Below, in pieces: positions 23,931-32,530 of a stretch of 64,000 bases of DNA. The position numbers and the translations under genes were made by a program. The stretch is from JAJPHF01 sp035293805. GTDB taxonomy: Bacteria > Chloroflexota > UBA6077 > JAJPHF01. Each line of letters starts with the position of its first letter. Positions within the stretch are counted from its first letter, which is position 1. The notes below the pieces were generated by a model. The model was not told the origin of the DNA and made no database searches. It worked only from the letters and a program-made list of their open reading frames with translations. The DNA is taken from contig DATGMD010000080.1 in assembly GCA_035293805.1 (NCBI GenBank), positions 1-64,000 of the forward strand, given 5' to 3'.

Positions 23931-23987
23931 AATTGCTCTCGGCCGGCTGCGCAAGGCGAGTCAGACCGCACGGCAGGTACGCGCCTG

Positions 23988-24491
23988 ATGGTAAGCCAAG
24001 AACCGACGCTAGCCCTGTCACTGCAGGAGGCCCTGCGCACCGTCGGGCGCGTGCTAGAGGTGCGCCGGCCGCGCTGCGCCTACCTGACGCTCGACAGCCT
24101 GGGCGTGACCGTCGAGACCCCCGACGACAACCAGTGCCGCATCTACCCCTGGGGCGATGTCGCCCGGCTCTCGCGGGCCCAGCTCCACTACGGCCGCGGG
24201 CAGCCGTCGCGCCACAACCCCGACGCGTGGTCGCTGACGCGCTGGTCGGTGCTGCTGCGCACGGCGGGTCAGCTTCTCGACGTGCAGCGCGTCGCCGCCT
24301 GCCGCATCGAGGCCCGCATTGGCAGCGCCTCCCACGAGTCCGAGGTGCGCGCGACGGCCGATGGCGAGGTCGTGTTGGAGACGCTCGCCGTGCAGCTCCA
24401 CTGGCTGCGCCTGCGCACCCGCTTCGACGGCCGCGAGCCACATGGTCACCCCAGCACCCGCCCCTGGTGGCGCCGCTGGCGCTTCTCCTAA
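23988..24491 (+). CDS. Hypothetical protein
   Basis: This 167-residue protein of unknown family has an N-terminal segment ALSLQEALRTVGRVLEVRRPRC and a central DDNQCRIYPWGDVARLSRAQL. Its C-terminal part is Arg/Trp-rich (QLHWLRLRTRFDGREP, RPWWRRWRFS). It has no signal peptide, membrane segment or metal motif. The many Trp and Arg residues and the alternating strand pattern suggest a small mixed alpha/beta fold, possibly nucleic-acid-binding. The ATG at 23988 is chosen because the frame upstream is repeat DNA. It stands alone before a receptor lipoprotein gene 147 bp away. Coding status rests on length and composition. Confidence 0.55.
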   Translation: MVSQEPTLALSLQEALRTVGRVLEVRRPRCAYLTLDSLGVTVETPDDNQCRIYPWGDVARLSRAQLHYGRGQPSRHNPDAWSLTRWSVLLRTAGQLLDVQRVAACRIEARIGSASHESEVRATADGEVVLETLAVQLHWLRLRTRFDGREPHGHPSTRPWWRRWRFS

Positions 24492-24638
24492 CCCCTCGCT
24501 CCTCGCCTCACGCCGCCCCGCCTCCCAGCATCGGAGCCCCCCCGCCACAGTCACCGCATCGATCGCCGAGCGCCCCCGGCAGCCCGATGCTATGATACGG
24601 ACCACCAGAGAGCCGCTTGCCCGCAAGGAGGCTGATCC

Positions 24639-25799
24639 ATGATGCGCCGGCGCGTCGCCGCTCTGCTCGTCGCCCTCCTCGGGGCCGGGACCGTCGCCTG
24701 CAGTGCGCCCTCCGCCGCGGGGCCGGCGCCCGCGCCACCGAACGCGCCGGCGGGCGCAGCGGCCGCCTCGCCCGCCGCCAGCGCCCCGGCCGCGGCAGCG
24801 CCAACCGCCGCGGCGCCCGCCGGCGCCGCTCAAGCGCCGATTACCGTGCGGGTGGGCAGTCAGCAGGTCGCCGGCAACGCGGGCATCTACATCGCCCAGG
24901 ACAAGGGGTACTTCGCCGAGCAAGGCCTCGACGTGCAGTACGTCGACGTGGGGCTGACCACCCAGATGATCCCGCCCCTCGCCGCCGGCCAGGTCGAAGC
25001 CGTGGCCGTCGGCCTGCTCGGCGGCACGTTCAACGCCATCGCGCGCGGCACCGGCATCCACCTCGTGGCCGACAGCGGCCAGGTGAGCCCCGACCCCGCC
25101 AACGGCTTCTCGTCCGCGTTCATGTTCATGGCCGCGAAGGAGACGATCGACTCGGGCCGCATCCGGGATTTCGCCGACCTGAAGGGGAAGACCTACGGCA
25201 CCACGGGCACCGGCGGCTCGACGCCCGAGCTGGTGCTCGACCGGGCGCTGCGGAGCGCCGGCCTGACGCTCGCCGACATCGACACCCGCACGATGACGTT
25301 TGCCGACCTCCCCCAGGCGGTCGCTAACAAGAGCGTCGACTTCGCGCTCGGCGTCGAGCCGTTCATCGCGCTCGGCGAAGCGCGCGGCATCTGGGTGCGC
25401 TGGAAGAGCCCGACGGAGATCTATCCCGGCGCGCAGATCGCGGCGCTCCTGTACGGCACGACCATGGACGCCGCGGGGCCCGACGCCGGCAAGCGCTTCG
25501 CGGTCGCCTACACGCGCGGCCTGCGCGACTACTATGAGGCGTTCGGCCCGAAGGCGCAGAACCGCGCCGAGATCGTCTCGATCCTGGTCAACAACACGGC
25601 GGTCAAGGACCCCGCGCTCTACGACCACATGAGCTGGAACTACGTGAACCCGAACTGCTCCGTAAACCTCCAGACCCTGGCCAACGACCTGGAGTGGTAC
25701 GCCGGCAAGGGCTACGTGCCGCTCCTCGACGTCCAGCAGGTCGTGGACGACACCTACTGCCAGTACGCCGTCCAGCAGCTCGGGGCGTATCCGCAGTAA
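24639..25799 (+). CDS. NitT/TauT-type ABC substrate-binding lipoprotein 2
   Basis: This 386-residue lipoprotein has lipobox GTVAC (Cys21), an Ala/Pro linker to about residue 65 and an NMT1/SsuA-like binding fold. Family text includes GIYIAQDKGYFAEQGLDVQY, MIPPLAAGQVEAVAVG, GTFNAIARGTGIHLVAD, IRDFADLKGKTYG and KSVDFALGVEPFIALGEARG. The C-terminal part has LVNNTAVKDPALYDHMSWNY, which is shared with the paralogues at 26531 and 44406. AAGGAGG precedes the ATG (24639; a second ATG follows at once). A TATGAT at 24591-24596 may be its -10 element. No membrane component or ATPase gene is adjacent, and the ligand is unknown. Confidence 0.9.
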   Translation: MMRRRVAALLVALLGAGTVACSAPSAAGPAPAPPNAPAGAAAASPAASAPAAAAPTAAAPAGAAQAPITVRVGSQQVAGNAGIYIAQDKGYFAEQGLDVQYVDVGLTTQMIPPLAAGQVEAVAVGLLGGTFNAIARGTGIHLVADSGQVSPDPANGFSSAFMFMAAKETIDSGRIRDFADLKGKTYGTTGTGGSTPELVLDRALRSAGLTLADIDTRTMTFADLPQAVANKSVDFALGVEPFIALGEARGIWVRWKSPTEIYPGAQIAALLYGTTMDAAGPDAGKRFAVAYTRGLRDYYEAFGPKAQNRAEIVSILVNNTAVKDPALYDHMSWNYVNPNCSVNLQTLANDLEWYAGKGYVPLLDVQQVVDDTYCQYAVQQLGAYPQ

Positions 25800-25875
25800 G
25801 CCGGCGGCAGCTCGGCGCTGGGAGTAGCATAGAATGAAGACAGGTAGTTGTGCGGAGGTATGGAGGGCCGGCAGG

Positions 25876-26142
25876 ATGGCTACGACAGCGCACGGGCCAG
25901 CCGCTCTGATCGAGCGCTACATTGAGCCCAACCCGCACAAGCCTGGGGAGGCGGAGGCGAGGCTTCGCGACCACGGAGTTTCCGTCTGGGCCTTGGTTGA
26001 GTACTGGTACGGTGTGGACTTTGACAAGGCGACGGTGGCCCGCGACTATGAGCTTCCCGCTGAGGCAGTGGACGCGGCGCTTGCCTACTACAAGGCCCAC
26101 AAAGGCATCATCGACGCCCGCATCGCCGTGAATGCCGCCTAG
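25876..26142 (+). CDS. DUF433-family antitoxin
   Basis: This 88-residue winged-helix-type protein is of the DUF433 family, usually the antitoxin encoded before a DUF5615 PIN-like toxin. Family text: LIERYIEPNPHKPGEAEARL, then GVSVWALVEYWYGVDFDKATVARDYELPAEAVDAALAYY, ending in a short tail. An earlier ATG at 25834 would add 14 residues; the start is not settled. It lies five bases before the toxin-like gene and probably represses the common promoter. Confidence 0.85.
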   Translation: MATTAHGPAALIERYIEPNPHKPGEAEARLRDHGVSVWALVEYWYGVDFDKATVARDYELPAEAVDAALAYYKAHKGIIDARIAVNAA

Positions 26143-26147
26143 CCACG

Positions 26148-26534
26148 GTGGCACAGCTCTATCTAGATCACAACGTAGCTACCGGCGTCGCACGAGAGCT
26201 AACCGCGCTTGGACACCAGGCCGTTAGCGCCCGCCAGCTTGGCCTGGCGGGCGCTACTGATGCGACGCACCTCCTCACGGCGGTACGGCGTCTAGCCACT
26301 TTGATTACCAACGATCTTGACTTCCTGGCTCTCCACGCGGCCTGGCGCGAGTGGGCCGCCGAGTGGCAGGTGGTTCCCGCTCCGATACATCACGGGATTC
26401 TGCTCATTCGACAGGGGCCGATGGGCGGCGCGCTGCTCGCGGCACGCGCTATTCATGCGCATCTCGACACGGCGCCCGCGTTGTCGAACACGCTCTGGCA
26501 GTGGACTTCCGCGGGAGCGTGGGTGGCTGTCTAG
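26148..26534 (+). CDS. DUF5615-family PIN-like toxin
   Basis: This 128-residue protein is of the DUF5615 / Mut7-C PIN-like type. The first acidic motif is LYLDHNVATGVARELTALGH and the second is LITNDLDFLALHAAWREW, whose D-x-D-F pattern matches the metal site. It begins with GTG five bases after the DUF433 antitoxin stop, the standard arrangement of this toxin-antitoxin class. Its stop codon overlaps that of the convergent lipoprotein gene by 4 bp (CTAG), leaving no room for a terminator between them. It looks complete. Confidence 0.85.
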   Translation: MAQLYLDHNVATGVARELTALGHQAVSARQLGLAGATDATHLLTAVRRLATLITNDLDFLALHAAWREWAAEWQVVPAPIHHGILLIRQGPMGGALLAARAIHAHLDTAPALSNTLWQWTSAGAWVAV

Positions 26535-27679
26535 GGCTGGTAGGGGCCGAGCTGCTGCACCGCGTAGGCGCAGTAGCGGTTGTCGATGGCCTGGGCGAGG
26601 TCGGGGCGTTGCGGCACGTACCCATTGGCGACGTACCAGTCCAGGATCTCGGCAATTGAGTCGGCGTTGAGCGAGCAGTCGGGGTTAAAGTAGCCCCAGC
26701 CAAGCTGGTCGTAGACGGCGCGATCTTTCAGCGCCGTGTTCTGGATCAGGATCGAGATGAGCTGCTCGCGCCCCTGCTGCTTCGGCCCCAGCGCGTCGTT
26801 GTAGTCGCGCAGGCCGCGCGTGTAGGCCACCATCAGCCGACCGCCCGCGTTGTCCGGCATCTGGGCCATCGTCGGGCCGTAAACCACCGCTGTCGCCTGC
26901 TGGCCGGGAATCAGCTCCGCCCCGCGCTTCCACACCACGAGAATGCCCCGCGCCTGCCCCTGGGCGATGTACGGCTCGAGCTGCACGGCGGCGTCCACGC
27001 TGCCGTTCGCCAGTGCGGCCAGCGTGTCGGCAAAGGGCATCAGCTTGAGGTCCACGTCGTCGATCGTCAGGCCGCCGCGCTCTAGCGCCCGCGTCAGGGT
27101 CATCTCCATCGTCGAGCCGCGGTCGGGCAGCGACACGCTCTTGCCGCGCAGGTCGGCGTAGTCCTGAATCGCCCCGCGGGCGGCCACGCCGGCCGCCACG
27201 ACGAGCGCGTTCGAGCCGGCGAAGGGGCTGCTCGGGTCGGGCGGTCCCGCGCCCTTCGTGGCGACGAGCTTCACGTCGATGCCGCGGGCGATCGCGTTGA
27301 ACAGGCCGGGGCTCATCGAGCCGACGCCCACGTCGAGCTGGCCGGCGGCGAGCGGCGGGATCGAGCCCTGGCTGGTGTTGATGTCGGCAAACTCGACGTC
27401 GAGGCCCTGCTCGGCGAAGTAGCCGCGCTCCTGCGCGACGTACATCCCGACGTCGGACGTAAGATGCTGCGTGGCCACGTTCAGGTGGACGAGCGGCGGG
27501 GGCGCCGCGGCGGCCGCGGCAGCAGCGTTATCCGCGGCGCTGCCGGGCGCAGTCTGCGCGGGCATAGCGGACGCGGCCGGGGCGGCGCTGGCGTCGGCGG
27601 GCGCGCGGGTCGGCTGCGTGGCCGGCGCGCAGGCGGCCAGGAGGAGCGGGAGCAGGACGCTAGCGGGCCAGTGGTTCAT
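26531..27679 (-). CDS. NitT/TauT-type ABC substrate-binding lipoprotein 3
   Basis: This 382-residue lipoprotein has lipobox LLAAC (Cys17), an Ala-rich tether to about residue 60 and a binding fold close to that at 44406. Shared text: LNVATQHLTSDVGMYVAQER, GYFAEQGLDVEFADINTSQG, SIPPLAAGQLDVGVGSMSPG, LFNAIARGIDVKLVATKG. The C-terminal GYVPQRPDLAQAIDNRYCAYAVQQLGPYQP is also nearly the same as in that paralogue, which argues for a recent common origin. The start at 27679 (MNHWPASVL) is chosen over an upstream in-frame codon because it gives a proper signal peptide. No transporter partner is adjacent. The downstream neighbour is a convergent toxin gene. Confidence 0.9.
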   Translation of the reverse strand: MNHWPASVLLPLLLAACAPATQPTRAPADASAAPAASAMPAQTAPGSAADNAAAAAAAAPPPLVHLNVATQHLTSDVGMYVAQERGYFAEQGLDVEFADINTSQGSIPPLAAGQLDVGVGSMSPGLFNAIARGIDVKLVATKGAGPPDPSSPFAGSNALVVAAGVAARGAIQDYADLRGKSVSLPDRGSTMEMTLTRALERGGLTIDDVDLKLMPFADTLAALANGSVDAAVQLEPYIAQGQARGILVVWKRGAELIPGQQATAVVYGPTMAQMPDNAGGRLMVAYTRGLRDYNDALGPKQQGREQLISILIQNTALKDRAVYDQLGWGYFNPDCSLNADSIAEILDWYVANGYVPQRPDLAQAIDNRYCAYAVQQLGPYQP

Positions 27680-27778
27680 CGTTCGCCTCGCGGCCACGAT
27701 AACTTGCCGGTTGCTCACCAGGCATCAGCATATCCGTTGCAGCCTCGCGCGTCCGGAGGTTGCGGCCTCGACGGCCGC

Positions 27779-27803
27779 GGTCGGGCACGAGACCCGACCC
27801 TAC
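27779..27803. repeat. GTAGGG-type palindrome
   Basis: On the minus strand it reads GTAGGGTCGGGTCTCGTGCC and so on: GTCGGG and CCCGAC around a short loop. A copy of the same design in the opposite orientation is at 49833-49857 (GTAGGGGCGGGTTTCATGCC). Confidence 0.5.
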
Positions 27804-27866
27804 GCGATCCTTCTTCCCAAAGGGGACCCGGCTGTGGGCGCTGCTCAGGGAGAGCTGCCGCGACGA

Positions 27867-28820
27867 CTAGCCCCGTGCCGGGAGGCCGAGCAGCGCCTGG
27901 GCGTTGCCGCCGAGGATGGCCGTCGTCTCGGCGGCGGACAGGCCGGCCTCCTCGATATAAGTGACGCAGCGCCGCAGCTTCGGGCCGCCCAGGTAGGGAA
28001 AGTCGGTGCCCATGAGCAGGCGGTCGGTGCCGTAAGCGTCGCAGGCGCAGTGGAGCGCGTCGGGATAGGTGTTCACCGTGTCGTACCACAGGCGTCGCAG
28101 GTGGACGCCCAGCCCGTTCGAGAGATCGATGGCGGGGGCGATGCCGCGGCTCTGGCCGAAGCCGTCGATACGCGCCCACAGGAACGGGATCGTGCCGCCC
28201 AGGTGGGGCACGATCACCCGCAGGCGCGGGTAGCGGGTGGTGAGGCCGGAGAGCACCAGGCGCAGCGCGGCTACCGTGTCCTCGAAGGGTGCGCCGACCA
28301 TCCAGGCGAGCCCATAGGGGTCCTCGCCCTCCAGCACGCCGGCGCCCACCGGGTGCAGCGACATCACGGCGCCGCGGCGGTCCAGCTCGGCGAAGAACGG
28401 CTCGAACGCCGGATCGTCGAGCGGGCGGCCGGCCACGGAGCATCCCAGGCCCACGCCGACCATGCCGAGCGTGTCCAGGCAGCGCTCTAGCTCGCGGAGC
28501 GCGGCGTCCACGTGGGGCAGCGGTACCGTGGCGAAAGCGGCGAAGCGGTCGGGATAGGCGCGGCAGGCGTCGGCGTAGAGGTCATTGGCCAGGCGCGCGG
28601 CGGCGACCGCGTCGGCCTCGCGCGACAGGTACGGCTGCCGCTGCCCCTCCGAGAGCACCTGGAAGTCGACGCCGACCTCGGCCAACAGGTCCGCGCGCTC
28701 ATCGAGCGGCAGCCGCCCCGCCGGCAGCCGATGCTCCGTCTCGCTCGCCCCCCCGGCCAGCCGGCTGAGCAGGTTCAAGTATTCCGGCGGGAAATAGTGC
28801 GCGTGTACGTCAATATGCAT
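27867..28820 (-). CDS. Amidohydrolase-2 family protein (ACMSD-like)
   Basis: This 317-residue TIM-barrel metal enzyme shows the complete N-terminal metal motif of the family, MHIDVHAHYFPPEYL (HxH). It continues with MSLHPVGAG for the central His, VIVPHLGGTIPFLWARIDG for the His after strand 6, and LMGTDFPYLGG for the C-terminal Asp. This matches aminocarboxymuconate-semialdehyde decarboxylase and related gamma-resorcylate or oxalomesaconate enzymes, which use one Zn. Decarboxylation or hydration of an aromatic-derived acid is therefore likely. It is transcribed on the same strand as lipoprotein 3, upstream of it by 187 bp, and may share its transcript. The ATG at 28820 is unambiguous. Confidence 0.9.
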   Translation of the reverse strand: MHIDVHAHYFPPEYLNLLSRLAGGASETEHRLPAGRLPLDERADLLAEVGVDFQVLSEGQRQPYLSREADAVAAARLANDLYADACRAYPDRFAAFATVPLPHVDAALRELERCLDTLGMVGVGLGCSVAGRPLDDPAFEPFFAELDRRGAVMSLHPVGAGVLEGEDPYGLAWMVGAPFEDTVAALRLVLSGLTTRYPRLRVIVPHLGGTIPFLWARIDGFGQSRGIAPAIDLSNGLGVHLRRLWYDTVNTYPDALHCACDAYGTDRLLMGTDFPYLGGPKLRRCVTYIEEAGLSAAETTAILGGNAQALLGLPARG

Positions 28821-28973
28821 TCTCAGGCCCCCTCGGTGGGATCGCCCGCATCAAATGCCGCTTGCGGCGGCCGGCTGCATTGGCACTGGCCGGGCCGGTC
28901 GGCCGTGCGATACAGCGCGCCGCTTTGCCCGAAATCCGCTGTTGCCCCAAAAGGCCACGGGCTACCCAACCTA

Positions 28974-29231
28974 TCAGGCGCCGTCCCGGCGCTCGGGGTG
29001 AAGTGATATCCCGTCTATTGGTGGGATTCGCCAGCCGTTTTCGAGCGCTTGACGTATCCAGCCACGGAGAAACTCCCGGAGGCGCTCTTGACAGTGCGTC
29101 GGGGACTCACCGGCGATGCTACCGCACGCGGGCCGCATCGTACTCGCCCAGTAGCACTCGTCGTCGGGTATCCACTGAATGTGCGCGTGCCGCACCGCCG
29201 CGTCAATATATTGCTCTTCAATGGGCTGCAT
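28974..29231 (-). CDS. HicB-like small protein
   Basis: This 85-residue protein shows a pattern like HicB antitoxins: an aromatic strand with DDECYWASTMRPACGSIAGE, then THCQERLREFLRGWIRQALENGW and RIPPIDGISL. In HicB proteins the partly RNase-H-like fold binds the HicA toxin, but no hicA gene is visible on either side. This could be an orphan or a stand-alone relative. Base composition is lower in GC than in neighbours, suggesting transfer. The ATG is at 29231 and upstream signals are weak. Confidence 0.6.
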   Translation of the reverse strand: MQPIEEQYIDAAVRHAHIQWIPDDECYWASTMRPACGSIAGESPTHCQERLREFLRGWIRQALENGWRIPPIDGISLHPERRDGA

Positions 29232-29332
29232 GCGTCCCCTGTTGCTGCCGACGCTACTCTACACGGCGAATTTACCGTCCGCCTCGTGGCGCCGCGCGAC
29301 GATCCCGGGGAGACTGGCGCTGCCGCAACACG

Positions 29333-30502
29333 CTAGCCATGGTACGTCGGCGAAAGCTCCATGCGTTCCGGGATGGTCCATTCCTTCAGCGGGCGGCCCT
29401 CGGCGAGGGCGCGTAGCTCACGCTCCCACAGGCCGCGCAGCAGGATCACGCCCCGATCCGAGCGGCCCAGCCGCTCGTGCTCGCGGTCGCGGATCGTCCC
29501 CTGCCCCCACTGCGACACCATGTCCTGCACCAGCTCGATGGTGCTCTTGTCCTCCACGTCGTCGATGCGCAGGTCGCCGCGCAGCACCGCCGCTGCCGTC
29601 TCCTCCAGCTGCGCGGCGTTGCGCGGCAGCCAGCGCTTGCCGGCGCCGCGCTCGCGGAACTTCGCCTGCGCCTCGGGCGTCAGGTGGTTCATCAGCACGC
29701 CGAAGCCCATGTGGTGCTCGTCGTCCACGGGCACGAGCCACAGGAAGAACTCCGCCCAGCCGCCGTCGGGCACGGGAATCGTGAACAGGCGGGTGTTCGG
29801 CATGATGCGGTGGACGTAGCCGATGAAGCCGCGCGAATCCGTCATCACGGATTCGCGCGAACCGTACTCCGTCTCCTCGCTCTCCACCTGCGGCACGTCC
29901 TGGAAGAAGGCCGTCGAGCGGTGGACGAACGGCACGTGGGCAGGGTCGTTCTCCAGGTTGTTCACGTAGTTGAAGGGCAGCACGTTGCCGCCAAGGGTCT
30001 GGCGGATCACGCCCTCGCTCGGGCGCTCCTGTTCGAGCTGCGGGAAGCGGCGCAGCGGCGGCGCCTCGCCCTCGCCCAGATACGCCCAGATAAGGCCCAG
30101 GTACTCCTCGGTTGGGTAGGCGCGAATCTTCACCTTGGGCGGGAAGGACGGATCCTCGGCGGGCATCTCGACACACTGGCCGGTGCTGTCGTACTTCCAG
30201 CCGTGGTAGAAGCAGCGGAGGCAGTCGCCCTCCACCCAGCCGGTCGAGAGCTGCGTCCCCCGGTGCGCGCAGCGGAACGCCACCACGTGCGGGGCGCCGT
30301 CCTCGCCCCGGTACAGCGTGAAGTCCTCGCTCATGATCTTGATTGGCTTCGCGTGCCCGGGCTCCAGGTCGGCGCTCTTCATGACCGGCTGCCAGTACAG
30401 CCGCAGGTAGCGGCCGGCCTGGGTATCGGGCCCCGTGCGGGCGAAGTCGGCGTGATCCGGGGTGCGGCGCTCGCGCGCCCTAGTCGGCTCGATCGCTACC
30501 AT
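29333..30502 (-). CDS. Rieske non-haem iron oxygenase, alpha subunit
   Basis: This 389-residue ring-hydroxylating or demethylating oxygenase has the Rieske cluster in CAHRGTQLSTGW and CFYHGWKYDSTGQC (residues about 78-110). The mononuclear iron site is in NNLENDPAHVPFVHR, with the two His and the bridging Asp of the family; a downstream acidic residue would complete the facial triad. The architecture resembles phthalate 4,5-dioxygenase and phenoxybenzoate-dioxygenase-type enzymes, which work with a separate reductase and no beta subunit. No reductase is adjacent; the small Rieske proteins in the window may or may not be partners. The ATG at 30502 follows GGAGAGGACC. The substrate is unknown but aromatic acids are typical. 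Confidence 0.93.
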   Translation of the reverse strand: MVAIEPTRARERRTPDHADFARTGPDTQAGRYLRLYWQPVMKSADLEPGHAKPIKIMSEDFTLYRGEDGAPHVVAFRCAHRGTQLSTGWVEGDCLRCFYHGWKYDSTGQCVEMPAEDPSFPPKVKIRAYPTEEYLGLIWAYLGEGEAPPLRRFPQLEQERPSEGVIRQTLGGNVLPFNYVNNLENDPAHVPFVHRSTAFFQDVPQVESEETEYGSRESVMTDSRGFIGYVHRIMPNTRLFTIPVPDGGWAEFFLWLVPVDDEHHMGFGVLMNHLTPEAQAKFRERGAGKRWLPRNAAQLEETAAAVLRGDLRIDDVEDKSTIELVQDMVSQWGQGTIRDREHERLGRSDRGVILLRGLWERELRALAEGRPLKEWTIPERMELSPTYHG

Positions 30503-31514
30503 CGTGGTCCTCTCCTTGGTCCGCGCTGCCGCTGTGACCTGCTCCTCGATCTACCCGGCCGCCGTAACTCGCTCCTCGTCCTGCTCGGCCGTGCGCCTGG
30601 CCCGCGCGCCGCTCTATTAGGCGCCTAGTATAGCGCACGCCCCGCGCTGGGCGCCCTGCCACGACCGAGGGCGCCCCCCGTACCGTACCACCACGTGCGC
30701 GTGGGAGCAGGTGAGATGACCGACTACCGTCGCGCCCCCCGTACGGGGCCACCACCGTACGGGGCCACCAATAGTCTGGCCCCGCGCGCCGCGCTCCCGC
30801 CGCCTGAGCCGGACGATTGCCGCCCGCCAACCCGGTACTGTGGAGGGGCGCGGCAAGCAGCGCCCTGCCGGTCGCCACCCGGCCGGGCGTCACGTCGAAT
30901 CCGGCGCGGGCGTTCCCGGACTCCCTCTCCCTCTGGGAGAGGGCGGGGGTGAGGGCAATCGTCCTCCCCCTCTCCCTCTGGGAGAGGGCGGGGGTGAGGG
31001 CGGTCCCTCGTCCCTCCCCCTCTCCTACGCGAGAGCGGGGCAGGGGGGTGAGGTCCGGCCCCGCTAGCCCAACCGCCGGCCCGGCTCTGATATCCGGCCG
31101 CGAGGCGCGCGGGAGAGCGCCCGCCGTCCGGCGCGACGTGGTCGCCTATCGTACGCCGTACACGCCTCCCCCGCGCCCGCCGCCCGCGCCCATGCCGGGG
31201 CATGCCCCCGCCGGCCCGGCCCGCGGCAGGACAGGCAGGGAGTATCGTACGGGGCAAACGATGCGATCTTCCGCGCCCGACCAGCACGCGCAGACCCGCG
31301 CCCGGCCTGCCAAATCGCCTGAGAGGAGGACCGTTTGATCGTTCCTCGGATAAATTGGCGCACCCATCTGCGAGTCGGCCGGCGCAAGCGAGCGCATCGC
31401 TACCCAGTCCCGTACAAGGCGGTCGGCTGGACGTGGCGACCGCGGTATAACTGCGAGCGGACGATGGCGATGCGGCGCGCGGCGAAGTGCACCGTGCGAA
31501 CGAAGGAGGACGCG
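30503..31514. other. Long gene-free repeat region
   Basis: About one kilobase holds no supported gene. Contents: short palindromes and an exact tandem duplication of CCGTACGGGGCCACCA (30739-30754 and 30755-30770); MITE-like repeat copy B (30891-31098); and a leader for the double GlcG/HbpS gene that includes a TATAAC-like element near 31447. Open frames here are low-complexity and antisense to each other. Confidence 0.6.
30891..31098. repeat. MITE-like palindromic repeat, copy B
   Basis: The left end GAATCCGGCGCGGGCGTTCCC is matched to copy C (34904); I read it as 20 bases from 30898 onward with the core GGCGTTCCC. Three CCCTCTCCC/GGGAGAGGG hairpins with a GGTGAGGG tail follow (30923-30956, 30965-31001, 31012-31052). 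The right end contains GGCTCTGATATCCGG. Confidence 0.7.
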
Positions 31515-32453
31515 ATGCGTGACGGGCAACCATACCTGACGCTGGCCGAGGCGCGGGCGATCGTCGACCGCGCGGTGGCCAAGGCGCGGAAGCTGTACCA
31601 GGCCGGGGCGTTCGTGGTGATGGACGCGGGCGGCAACGTGGTGACCGTCTCGGTGATGGAGGGCGCGGTCGGGTCGTCGGTCTGGATCTCCCGCGCGAAG
31701 GCGTACGTCGCGGCCATCCAGCAAGAGCCGAGCGCCCGCCGCGCAACCAACTGGCACCGCAACGCGACCGGGTTCTCGGCCTTCCAGCGGCTGATGCGCG
31801 ACGAGATCTTCGCCGGGCCGGGCGCCATGCCGATCGAGCGGGACGGCCAGGTGGTGGGCGCCGTCTCGACCGGCGGCGGGCTGGGGCCGTGGACGGAGAT
31901 TCCCGGGCTGGACGCGAGCGCCCTCACGCTGAATGGGGCGCCCGTGAACGCCGAGGACTTGATCATCGCCGTGGCGCTCGGCATTCCCTACCAGAACCAG
32001 CACCCGGAGGTGGAGCGCCTGGTGGGGCGGCGCGTGACGGTGGCGCCTGACGACCGGCCGCGCACCCTCGCGGTCGCGCGCCGCTACGCCGACCAGGCGC
32101 TTGCGGCGGCCGCGACGCGCGGCGTCCGCGTCGGCGTGGCGGTGGTGGACGAGCTGGGCCGCCTGGTGCAGCAGGACCGCATGGACGGCGCGGGCCTGCT
32201 CTGGCCCGACCTGGCGGAGGCGCTGGCGCGCACCGCGCTCAGCTTCCAGTGCCCGACCGCCGACGTCGCGCAGCGCTTCGGCGACGCGCAGCTCGCGCAG
32301 GTGCAGGCGCTGACGCGGCACAAGCTGGCGACGGTGCCCGGCGGGCTCCCGATCGCGCGCGACGGCTGGGTAGTTGGCGGCATCGGCGTCTGCGGCAGCG
32401 GCAGCAGCGACCTTGATGCGGCGATTGCTCAGTCGGCGCTTGCGGGGAGCTAG
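31515..32453 (+). CDS. Tandem double GlcG/HbpS (DUF336) protein
   Basis: This 312-residue protein is made of two GlcG/HbpS domains (about residues 5-165 and 175-310). Domain 1 has FVVMDAGGNVVTVSVMEGA and IERDGQVVGAVSTGGG. Domain 2 has VAVVDELGRLVQQDRMDGA and IARDGWVVGGIGVCGSG. Single-domain members form larger assemblies and a haem or corrinoid link is known for some, so this may be a fused dimer. A perfect AAGGAGGA lies six bases before the ATG. It is not in an evident operon: a repeat region precedes it and a G-run repeat follows, against a convergent flavoenzyme gene. A homologous single-domain protein is encoded at 16780. Confidence 0.88.
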   Translation: MRDGQPYLTLAEARAIVDRAVAKARKLYQAGAFVVMDAGGNVVTVSVMEGAVGSSVWISRAKAYVAAIQQEPSARRATNWHRNATGFSAFQRLMRDEIFAGPGAMPIERDGQVVGAVSTGGGLGPWTEIPGLDASALTLNGAPVNAEDLIIAVALGIPYQNQHPEVERLVGRRVTVAPDDRPRTLAVARRYADQALAAAATRGVRVGVAVVDELGRLVQQDRMDGAGLLWPDLAEALARTALSFQCPTADVAQRFGDAQLAQVQALTRHKLATVPGGLPIARDGWVVGGIGVCGSGSSDLDAAIAQSALAGS

Positions 32454-32530
32454 GGAGTAGGGGATAGGGAGTAGGGAATAGGGAGTAGGGGATAGGGAAT
32501 GGCGGATCGCCCTAACCCCTATTCCCTAGA
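32453..32530. repeat. G-run heptad repeat with C-run end
   Basis: Units of the form GGGAGTA / GGGGATA / GGGAATA are repeated about eight times (32455-32499). They are followed by CCCTAACCCCTATTCCCTA (32510-32528), which can pair with them. It separates two convergent genes whose stop codons touch it. G-quadruplex or hairpin formation is likely and could stop transcription. Similar arms occur at 5801-5962. Confidence 0.65.

Noticed and set aside
28860..28973. hicA toxin gene next to the HicB-like protein
   Set aside because: No HicA-like text (double-stranded-RNA-binding fold with the catalytic His) could be read in any frame on either side.
30480..30893. 138-codon frame in the repeat region
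   Set aside because: The text is Arg/Gly/Ala-rich with no motif, and it overlaps repeats and the start of the Rieske oxygenase.
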